From NCBI GenBank assembly GCA_018623655.1, contig JAAZVG010000086.1, positions 1-6,287 on the forward strand: a stretch of DNA of 6,287 nt, read 5' to 3'. Positions 1 to 5,636 of the stretch are shown piece by piece; within the stretch, counting starts at the first letter, position 1; each line of letters begins with the position of its first letter. The notes beneath the pieces were generated by a model. That model was not told the DNA's origin and made no database searches. It worked only from the letters and a program-made list of their open reading frames with translations. Both the position numbers and the translations under genes were made by a program. This DNA comes from Flavobacteriaceae bacterium (GTDB lineage Bacteria; Bacteroidota; Bacteroidia; Flavobacteriales; Flavobacteriaceae).

Positions 1-2222
1 AATTCATTGAGATTGTTGATGCCATCGAAGCCTGGCCCGCCAGTCATATCATCGGTTTGATCGGGATACCCATGTGAAGGATATTCTTTTGTTTTTGTAA
101 AAGGCATTGGTCCAAACTTCTCGTCTACCCCATGTACAAACTGTGTCATCCCCCTTCTAAAATGCGGAATCACAATTACGTCAAAGTCTTTTGATAATCG
201 ACCCGCTTTTAAATCATCCTTATCAATGCTCGTGTAAGGCACTCCTAACTGCTCAAAAGTATAGCGTACCCAGCCCTCTGCTTGAGTGTCTGTCCAGCTG
301 TGATAAACAGCAATTTTAGGAAGATTCACCAGTCGTTTATCACTAATGGGTTCGTTAATCGAAATCAAATCAAGACCGAATTTTGAAGCCAACTCATTCG
401 CTTTTTTAGCGCCAAGATTCTCAATAATAATCGAACCTGGGGCTAGCATTTGTTCCCCGAGTTGCTTAGAACTATCGATTACATAGGCCTTAGTTGTTCC
501 TTTTAAATCGAATAAGGCAGGCACTACATTTGATTGGGCCTTGTAATTAATGGCATAAGTGGTAGAAGTTCCCTCAACCTTTCCGCTATATAACACATTT
601 TCGGTAAGAAGTTTAAGCGTCGAGGGGTTCGCATGCCACTGATCTTCTCGTTCAACATCAACACCGTAAAGCAAGTCAAGCGTCCAGGCAATAGCATCGT
701 AAGGCGGAAACTTAGCATCTTTCGGATAGTTCTGCTCAGTGAGTAAATCATACGCAAGCTTGCTGTAGGGTTGATTCAGCCGAATCAGATAATCTCCCTT
801 GTCCTCCCCTTCAATTACCTCATGTACCTCAATCCCTTGAGCCATCAATTGATTAATTAAATAGGCCGCTTTTACCGGGTCTTTCTGGTTTTTCAGTACT
901 CTAAATTGTTTGATCTTATTTTTTGATCCAAAGGCGACATTGTTCTGTCCCTTTTTATAGAAGTTCTTCAAAAGACCTGAACGATTATCGGCAGCATAAG
1001 TAAGTGAAGCAAGCACCCCCGCCTGCATATAATTCGTATTGTTACGCGCCGACCAATTCACCATTCCCGAAGCAGGATCAGGACGATACCACTCCCTCGA
1101 AGTAACCGGATCCCCTGCATATTTGCTCTTTGTGAGATCCCTTAAATAAGTGTTCGCTCCCGCATTTCCGAAGGTTTCATAAAAGCGACCGATAGAGTTA
1201 TGCGTATTAGCTACCCAAACTCCGTATCCCGGCCACCATCCGTCATAAAAGGCCCAGTGAAATACTCCAGGAAGACCTTGAGCAGAGAGACTCGTCATTT
1301 CATAATTCGCAATAGTCTGCCATTCTCCAACCGTTATTGGGTCAACATTATCGTTATAGGGGCCCGTACCTGTTGATATATAAAGCAATGGCACTGATTC
1401 ATGCAAATCGAGCATCACATTCGGATGCCAATCATAGAAAATCTTGAAAATATTCTTAGTGATCTCCTGACTAATTTGTAGCCCGTCACGGTTGTTGTCG
1501 TGAAATACATATTTACCCCAGTAAGGCGTAGATCGAGGAAAGCCATCATTCCACTCTTCACGGTGTTTTGAATACCTGTGATACCAATCGACTTGCTTGT
1601 CTCTACCATCAGGTTCAGAAACTGGATTAATGAGTACAATGACATTTTCTCGGATGTGTTTAATCTCATCTGATTCATCGGTGATGAGTCGATAGGCGAG
1701 CTCCATCAGCATTTCAGGAGAACCCATCTCGGTAGAGTGCATTCCACCGTTTAAATAATAAACACTCTTTCCTTCAATAGCTATTTCTTTAGCTCGCTGC
1801 TCATCAGTTGATCGTGGATCAGCTAATTCTCTCAGCATCGATTTATAGGCTTCAGCATTTGTCAAGTTTTCAGCATCTGAGATGGCAACTAATTGAATCG
1901 CTCGGCCCTCTTCACTAGTTCCTACCTGCTCTACCATCAAACGATCTGATTGTTTGCTGAGAAGCTTATAATACCCATATATCTCTGTGGTATTGTGCAT
2001 AATCATGGGCGCTCCTATAATAGTTCCAAAATGATCTAATGGAGATGAAATTGAAGCATGGTCAACAATTTTTGCCACCGATGAGGGATAGAATCGATCA
2101 TCAGTTGTATACTGCTTAATTAGTTGCTCATATTCAGAATCATGCTGTTGAGCTATTACTTGGGCCCCTTGAAAAGCAAGAACACAAGAGAGTAGAATCG
2201 AACGTATCGCTAGGTGGTTCAT
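1..2222 (-). CDS. Secreted M14-family zinc carboxypeptidase, large two-domain type (C-terminus cut by window edge)
   Basis: The frame is open from the ATG at 2222-2220 to the left edge: 740 codons with no stop, so the gene is intact here but its 3' end lies outside the window. Residues 1-24 form a signal peptide ending VIA before QQ, so the product is exported. The M14 metallopeptidase domain spans about residues 65-370. It has the zinc pair H162 and E165 (GGMHSTEMGSPE), the substrate-side stretch EPDGRD (203-208), the NR pair at 244-245, the third zinc ligand H274 (LDLHES) and a candidate catalytic glutamate E349 (GRFYETFG). The region from about 400 is a C-terminal extension. Residues 636-688 (from KIAVYHSW to IPHF) resemble the class I glutaminase-amidotransferase-like fold found in large M14 proteins of Bacteroidota. 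The family removes C-terminal residues from peptides; the substrate here is unknown. The gene diverges from the MBL gene at 2298. Confidence 0.92.
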   Translation of the reverse strand, partial: MNHLAIRSILLSCVLAFQGAQVIAQQHDSEYEQLIKQYTTDDRFYPSSVAKIVDHASISSPLDHFGTIIGAPMIMHNTTEIYGYYKLLSKQSDRLMVEQVGTSEEGRAIQLVAISDAENLTNAEAYKSMLRELADPRSTDEQRAKEIAIEGKSVYYLNGGMHSTEMGSPEMLMELAYRLITDESDEIKHIRENVIVLINPVSEPDGRDKQVDWYHRYSKHREEWNDGFPRSTPYWGKYVFHDNNRDGLQISQEITKNIFKIFYDWHPNVMLDLHESVPLLYISTGTGPYNDNVDPITVGEWQTIANYEMTSLSAQGLPGVFHWAFYDGWWPGYGVWVANTHNSIGRFYETFGNAGANTYLRDLTKSKYAGDPVTSREWYRPDPASGMVNWSARNNTNYMQAGVLASLTYAADNRSGLLKNFYKKGQNNVAFGSKNKIKQFRVLKNQKDPVKAAYLINQLMAQGIEVHEVIEGEDKGDYLIRLNQPYSKLAYDLLTEQNYPKDAKFPPYDAIAWTLDLLYGVDVEREDQWHANPSTLKLLTENVLYSGKVEGTSTTYAINYKAQSNVVPALFDLKGTTKAYVIDSSKQLGEQMLAPGSIIIENLGAKKANELASKFGLDLISINEPISDKRLVNLPKIAVYHSWTDTQAEGWVRYTFEQLGVPYTSIDKDDLKAGRLSKDFDVIVIPHFRRGMTQFVHGVDEKFGPMPFTKTKEYPSHGYPDQTDDMTGGPGFDGINNLNE

Positions 2223-2297
2223 AAACGTGAATTTGCCTCAATGTAATGAAATATTCTTAGGATTTATCATACCTTAAAAGCACTTAAAACCAGCATC
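2223..2297. promoter_or_regulatory. Divergent intergenic spacer holding the promoters of the M14 and MBL genes
   Basis: This 75-nt AT-rich gap separates two outward-facing starts, so both promoters should lie here or just inside the genes. No element matches the Bacteroidota consensus well. The best rightward candidate is TTG at 2233-2235, a 22-nt spacer and TAGGATTT at 2258-2265, which has two mismatches to TAnnTTTG. No leftward candidate is convincing. Neither start has a Shine-Dalgarno sequence. Shared control of the two genes is possible but is inferred from geometry only. Confidence 0.35.
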
Positions 2298-3173
2298 ATG
2301 AGAAGTTTACTTATTCTTATTGCCTTTATTATATCGTTACCCAGCTCGGCCCAGCAGCTCGTATTTCTCGGTAACCTTCAAGATGCAGGTGCTCCACAAT
2401 TCAATTGTGATAAGAGCTGTTGTCTTATTGAAAGGCCTAATGAGTATGTTGCAAGCATTGGGGTCTACTCAGAAGATGAAGCTTTTCTTTTTGACGCAAC
2501 TCCAGACTTTACGCATCAAGCTCGTTTTCTGCAGAAACAATCTAAAACGAAACTCTCAGGAGTGTTTCTAACGCATGCTCACATGGGGCACTACACCGGG
2601 TTGATGCATATCGGAAGGGAGGCCTCTAACGAAAGATCCCTAGCTGTTTATGCCATGCCGCGAATGGCTGATTTTCTTGAAAATAATGGCCCTTGGGATC
2701 AACTCGTTCAACTTAATAATATTGAAGTAAAGAGATTAAGCGGACCTGAGAATCTAGAAACGATTTCAGTGACTCCAATACAGGTGCCTCATCGCGATGA
2801 ATATTCTGAAACGGTCGGATACCTTATCAAAGGCGTCAACAAAACGGCCTTTTATTTACCAGATATCGATAAATGGAACGTATGGGACCAATCGATTATC
2901 GAACTTATTCAATCGATTGATTATGCGATCATAGACGGTACCTTCTTAGCTGAAGGAGAGATAGAACGACCCATGTCTGAAATTCCGCATCCGTTTATCA
3001 GTGAAACGATAGCCCTTCTAGAATCTTTACCAAAAACTGAAAAAAATAAGGTCTGGTTCACCCACTTCAATCATACGAATCCTGTACGTGATAAGAATCA
3101 CCCCATCAGAGTGAAACTGGAGAATGAAGGATACCACTTCGCTGAATTTGCTAAAGAAATAAGCCTAAATTAG
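2298..3173 (+). CDS. Exported PqqB-like MBL-fold metallo-hydrolase
   Basis: The protein has 291 residues, with a signal peptide at about 1-18 (SLPSSA before QQ), so it probably acts in the periplasm or outside the cell. The mature start, VFLGNLQDAGAPQFNC, matches the N-terminal strand of PqqB-type metallo-beta-lactamase-fold proteins. A cysteine cluster follows (C37, C41, C42), where PqqB proteins carry metal-binding cysteines. The metal motif is THAHMGHYTGL (92-102): H93, H95 and H98 are present, but the usual Asp of HxHxDH is Gly97. Other candidate ligands are H165 (VPHRDE), D189 (LPDID) and the H256/H259 pair (FTHFNH). PqqB acts in pyrroloquinoline quinone biosynthesis, but no pqqA, C, D or E is in the window, so a PQQ role should not be assumed. 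The ATG at 2298 gives a complete signal peptide; an overlapping ORF at 2320 is a shadow. The amylase gene follows 23 nt downstream. Confidence 0.88.
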   Translation: MRSLLILIAFIISLPSSAQQLVFLGNLQDAGAPQFNCDKSCCLIERPNEYVASIGVYSEDEAFLFDATPDFTHQARFLQKQSKTKLSGVFLTHAHMGHYTGLMHIGREASNERSLAVYAMPRMADFLENNGPWDQLVQLNNIEVKRLSGPENLETISVTPIQVPHRDEYSETVGYLIKGVNKTAFYLPDIDKWNVWDQSIIELIQSIDYAIIDGTFLAEGEIERPMSEIPHPFISETIALLESLPKTEKNKVWFTHFNHTNPVRDKNHPIRVKLENEGYHFAEFAKEISLN

Positions 3174-3196
3174 AAGTCTATTACAACCAACAACAC

Positions 3197-4543
3197 ATGA
3201 AACGATTAAGTGCTATTTTCCTAGCCAGTCTATTTCTAACGGCATGCAGCAGCGATTCTACAGAAACTCCAGACACTAACAATGGAGGAGGCAATGAACC
3301 TCCTATCGATCAGGGAACCAGTTCTTACGCAGATAATAATCCACTCAATGACGTGCTTTTACAAGGGTTTTGGTGGGATAGCTTTAACGACTCAAAGATT
3401 GGATCGCAATCGTTCTATCAATTTCTAGAAAGCAAAGTAATTACACTTTCAAATGCCCATATTGATGGCATTTGGCTACCACCCGTGAGCGAAGGTGAGG
3501 GCATGGGGTATCACCCAAGAAGACTCTTCGATTTTAATTCACTTCATGGCAGTAAAACTGAACTCGAGTCGCTTTTAAACGCTATGAAATCAAGAGAAAT
3601 GCACGGGATTGCTGATCTCGTTTTCAATCATAGAGTAGGAACCTCGACTTGGACCGACTTCACCGAGCCAGCATGGTCTTGTGAGTCAATCTGCGTAGAC
3701 GATGAAGGATTTACTAACCCTGATGCATTTGGCACGAAACCTTGCGGCCCTGAAGATGAGGGTCTTGGATGGGGAGGGGCTAGAGACCTCAATCATCAAA
3801 GTGAAGAAGTTCAAAACGGACTTAAAGACTATCTGCAGCGCCTAAAAGGTCTTGGGTTCGACTCATGGCGCTATGACTTTGTCAAAGGATTCCCAGCGAA
3901 GTATGTAGGTGAATACAACGCCTCAACCTCCTACTACATCACAATTGGAGAATTTTGGGATGGTAATCTTCAAGAAATAAAAAAATGGATTGACGCAACC
4001 GCTGCCACCGGGACCTCAGCGACAACAAGTACGTCTAAAGCCTTTGATTTCGCCCTTAAATACAAACTGAAAGAAGCGCTCATCGACCAAAATTTTAATC
4101 GTCTAAAGGAGGGTCATTCTTTAGCTTCAATCGGATACGGATCGAAGTCAATCACCTTTCTCGACAACCACGATACGGGGTGTGTCAACCGAGGTGATTG
4201 TGACAACCTATACAGCAGCTCCTTGAATCACATCAAGAACGGATATGCTTATCTACTCACACACCCAGGCATTCCCATGGTTTGGGGATATCACTACTTT
4301 TTTACCGACACTTCAGGAGGGCTTCAATCTGAGATTAATGACCTTATCGCTATTCGAAAAGCCGCCGGTATAACCGCTGAAAGCACCGTCGAGGTAATCA
4401 CCGCCGTAAACGGATCTGGCGGCTATTATGTTGCCTCCATCGACAATAAACTACTGGTTAAAATCGGCCCCGGAAGCTATTCAGCACCAAGTGGGTGGAA
4501 TGCAATTAAATCTCAAGCCGGCTACACGATCTGGGAAAAATAA
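3197..4543 (+). CDS. Lipoprotein alpha-amylase, GH13 family, plant-like type
   Basis: The 448-residue product should hydrolyse internal alpha-1,4-glucosidic bonds of starch or glycogen-like glucans. It starts with a lipoprotein signal peptide; the lipobox LTAC puts the lipidated cysteine at residue 17. A flexible acidic, Gly/Asn-rich linker follows (18-48), suggesting anchoring in the outer membrane. The (beta/alpha)8 barrel begins with LLQGFWWDS at 54. All four GH13 signatures are present: region I DLVFNH (140-145), region II WRYDFVK (224-230) with nucleophile D227, region III GEFWDG with acid/base E252, and region IV FLDNHD (321-326) with D326. The loop at 146-198 is the domain B position. 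The C-terminal beta domain (about 379-448) ends in the motif LVKIGPG...YTIWEK, as in plant amylases, so the protein looks full length. Five extra cysteines (162, 166, 183, 329, 335) could form disulfides outside the cytoplasm. It is probably cotranscribed with the MBL gene. Confidence 0.95.
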   Translation: MKRLSAIFLASLFLTACSSDSTETPDTNNGGGNEPPIDQGTSSYADNNPLNDVLLQGFWWDSFNDSKIGSQSFYQFLESKVITLSNAHIDGIWLPPVSEGEGMGYHPRRLFDFNSLHGSKTELESLLNAMKSREMHGIADLVFNHRVGTSTWTDFTEPAWSCESICVDDEGFTNPDAFGTKPCGPEDEGLGWGGARDLNHQSEEVQNGLKDYLQRLKGLGFDSWRYDFVKGFPAKYVGEYNASTSYYITIGEFWDGNLQEIKKWIDATAATGTSATTSTSKAFDFALKYKLKEALIDQNFNRLKEGHSLASIGYGSKSITFLDNHDTGCVNRGDCDNLYSSSLNHIKNGYAYLLTHPGIPMVWGYHYFFTDTSGGLQSEINDLIAIRKAAGITAESTVEVITAVNGSGGYYVASIDNKLLVKIGPGSYSAPSGWNAIKSQAGYTIWEK

Positions 4544-4799
4544 AACAATACAAAACATCTTAGGTCAAATAACTCTTTTAGTAGATGAATACGATAAAGC
4601 CCTATCTTACTATACCGAGCTCCTTGGTTTTGAGTTATTAGAAGATACTCCGATGTCACCTGAGAAGCGTTGGGTAGTTATTGCACCCAAAGCATCTAAA
4701 GAACAAGGTTGTAAATTACTCCTAGCCAAAGCCAATACCCCTGATCAAAAGAAGGCGATCGAGAATCAAACAGGAGGACGTGTTTTTCTTTTCCTTTAG
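4542..4799 (+). pseudogene. VOC/glyoxalase-fold protein remnant, lacking start codon and C-terminus
   Basis: Immediately after the amylase stop, in another frame, 85 codons encode the start of a vicinal-oxygen-chelate protein. It has an opening strand ILGQITLLVDEYDKAL, then YYTELLGFELLEDTPMSPEKRW, then GGRVFLFL just before the TAG at 4797-4799. Full-length relatives are usually about 120-130 residues and continue with a second half carrying the remaining metal ligand; here nothing recognisable follows. There is no ATG, GTG or TTG at the domain start. ATA at 4548 sits near where Met is expected. The nearest in-frame ATG codons, at 4500 and 4428, lie inside the amylase gene and would add out-of-frame amylase residues. 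Missing ends on both sides suggest decay after a 3' deletion. A short expressed protein starting at 4500 (about 99 residues) is the alternative. The original substrate cannot be told. Confidence 0.72.
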
Positions 4800-4814
4800 A
4801 CCCCGAAGTCTAAA
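4795..4814. other. Perfect 7-bp stem-loop over the stop codon of the VOC remnant
   Basis: The arms TTTAGAC (4795-4801) and GTCTAAA (4808-4814) pair perfectly around the 6-nt loop CCCGAA. The TAG stop of the VOC remnant lies within the left arm. The hairpin directly precedes the terminator hairpin, and no T-run follows it on the plus strand. It may be an accessory part of the transcription end or a trace of whatever replaced the 3' half of the VOC gene. Confidence 0.5.
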
Positions 4815-4815
4815 T

Positions 4816-4847
4816 AGAAAAACCCATGCAAATGCATGGGTTTTTCT
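4816..4847. terminator. Bidirectional rho-independent terminator
   Basis: A perfect 15-bp inverted repeat (left arm 4816-4830, right arm 4833-4847, loop AA) has the core CCCATGCA/TGCATGGG, flanked by A5 on one side and T5 on the other. The A/T flanks give a T-run after the GC core in both directions. It can therefore end the MBL-amylase-VOC transcript from the left and the tRNA-Val transcript from the right, whose mature 3' end is 11 nt away. Confidence 0.85.
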
Positions 4848-4857
4848 TATCCTTTAG

Positions 4858-4932
4858 TGGGTGTTACAGGATTCGAACCTGTGACCTCTACCCTGTCAAG
4901 GTAGCGCTCTAAACCAACTGAGCTAAACACCC
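4858..4932 (-). tRNA. tRNA-Val (anticodon GAC)
   Basis: The reverse strand folds into a 75-nt cloverleaf. The acceptor stem is GGGTGTT/AACACCC with discriminator A at 4858. The D arm is GCTC/GAGC with a 10-nt loop. The anticodon stem is CTACC/GGTAG around the loop TTGACAG, giving anticodon GAC, which reads GUC valine codons. A 5-nt variable loop follows, and the T arm is ACAGG/CCTGT with the loop TTCGAAT. The CCA end is not encoded, so it must be added after transcription. The loop reads GAC on the transcript strand, so this is Val and not Asp (GTC). Confidence 0.96.
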
Positions 4933-4942
4933 TCTTTGTACG

Positions 4943-4971
4943 CGAATTTACAATGAAAGAAATCAAATCAA
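4943..4971 (-). promoter_or_regulatory. Probable promoter of tRNA-Val, Bacteroidota type
   Basis: On the minus strand a TTG (4971-4969), an 18-nt spacer and TAAATTCG (4950-4943) match the Bacteroidota -33/-7 pattern with one mismatch in TAnnTTTG (C for T). The expected transcription start lies only a few bases before the mature tRNA 5' end at 4932, as is usual for a single tRNA gene. Confidence 0.55.
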
Positions 4972-5004
4972 CCGAATAGCTATAAAATAAAATGTAAATA
5001 AAAC

Positions 5005-5034
5005 TTGACATTAAAACAAAAACAATTACTTTTG
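5005..5034 (+). promoter_or_regulatory. Promoter of the membrane protein/HTH operon, Bacteroidota consensus
   Basis: TTG at 5005-5007, a 19-nt spacer and TACTTTTG at 5027-5034 match the Bacteroidota sigma-A consensus TTG-N(19)-TAnnTTTG exactly. Transcription should start around 5040, leaving a leader of roughly 10-15 nt before the ATG at 5053. This rules out the upstream TTG at 5005 as a start codon, because it is the -33 element itself. The surrounding A/T-rich sequence could hold an operator for the HTH protein, but no clear palindrome is visible. Confidence 0.72.
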
Positions 5035-5052
5035 TCAAATAAACTTTACAAA

Positions 5053-5445
5053 ATGAAAGAAGAACGTAAAAAGAGAATGACCCAATTAGCAATATGGACT
5101 TGGACATGGGTGGTGACTTTAGCCTTAGCCACTTTTGGACCTGAATTTATTTGGGCAGCAGATAGTTCTCTGACGATCGCATCGATCGTGCTAAACTTTT
5201 TAAACGGAGTCTTAATGATATGGGCGAATCGAAATCTCTACAATCATTACGATGAATTAGAACGTAAAATTCACCTTGAGGCTATGGCTCTGACCCTCGG
5301 AGTCGCGGTAATCGTAGGCCTGACCTATTCTTTATTAGATCAGAAAAATATTATTCAGTCTGATGCAGAAATTGGTATTTTGGTTGGAATCATCGGTATT
5401 ACCTATGGAGTTGCCATGGGTATTAACACAAAACGGTACTCATGA
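5053..5445 (+). CDS. Small four-helix membrane protein paired with an Xre regulator; function unknown
   Basis: The product has 130 residues. The ATG at 5053 is chosen because the longer reading from TTG 5005 would begin inside the promoter. A basic N-terminus (KEERKKR, 2-7) precedes four predicted membrane helices at about 11-29, 40-58, 76-95 and 106-123. Between helices 2 and 3 lies a charged stretch, NRNLYNHYDELERKIHLEA (59-77), the most distinctive part and probably cytoplasmic given the positive-inside rule. The short C-terminal tail, INTKRYS, is basic. No catalytic or metal motif is visible, and I do not recognise a named family. Similar small membrane proteins often sit directly before a 60-70-residue Xre-type HTH gene, as here, where the stop overlaps the next start (ATGA at 5442-5445). 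This suggests translational coupling and a joint role, perhaps in sensing or in controlling the regulator. That role is inferred. Confidence 0.8.
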   Translation: MKEERKKRMTQLAIWTWTWVVTLALATFGPEFIWAADSSLTIASIVLNFLNGVLMIWANRNLYNHYDELERKIHLEAMALTLGVAVIVGLTYSLLDQKNIIQSDAEIGILVGIIGITYGVAMGINTKRYS

Positions 5446-5636
5446 ATAACCGGGTAAAAGAACTCAGAAAAGAGAAAGGATATACCCAGGAAAATCTTGC
5501 CGAAATTATCGGGGTTTCGAGACAGACGGTCAATGCGATTGAAAAACAAAAGTTCGATCCCAGTTTGAACACTGCTTTTAAAATGGCGAAGCTATTTGAG
5601 CTTCCAATCGAATCAATTTTTCTTAGTGAAGATTAA
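5442..5636 (+). CDS. Small Xre-family HTH transcriptional regulator
   Basis: The 64-residue protein is almost entirely one Cro/C1-type helix-turn-helix domain. The opening is RVKELRKEKGYTQENLAEI (4-22). Helix 2 falls at about 15-23, the turn at IGVS (23-26) and the recognition helix at 26-36 (SRQTVNAIEKQ), followed by the typical stretch KFDPSLNTAFKMAKLF (37-52) and PIESIF near the C-terminus. Full-length relatives of this short class are about 60-75 residues and have no ligand or dimerisation domain, so it is complete. It probably binds DNA as a dimer and may control its own operon. Its ATG overlaps the stop of the membrane protein gene (ATGA), and there is no Shine-Dalgarno sequence, so its translation probably depends on the upstream gene. 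Its stop codon overlaps the stop of the convergent nitroreductase gene by 2 nt. Confidence 0.93.
   Translation: MNNRVKELRKEKGYTQENLAEIIGVSRQTVNAIEKQKFDPSLNTAFKMAKLFELPIESIFLSED

Noticed and set aside
524..1678. Two minus-strand ORFs (524-757, 1415-1678)
   Set aside because: They lie in another frame inside the M14 gene, whose own frame is open throughout with all zinc ligands in place; they have no recognisable domain.
4858..4932. tRNA-Val as an integration site for a mobile element
   Set aside because: No second copy of the tRNA 3' end and no integrase or phage gene is present in the window.
4858..4932. Reading the tRNA as tRNA-Asp
   Set aside because: The plus strand shows GTC, but the tRNA is on the minus strand, where the anticodon is GAC (Val).
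5005..5052. Upstream TTG start adding 16 residues to the membrane protein
   Set aside because: The TTG is the -33 element and the added codons cover the -7 box, so the mRNA should begin downstream of it.
4847..5107. Minus-strand 86-codon ORF
   Set aside because: It runs through the tRNA-Val gene and across the promoter region; its C-terminal residues are translated tRNA sequence.
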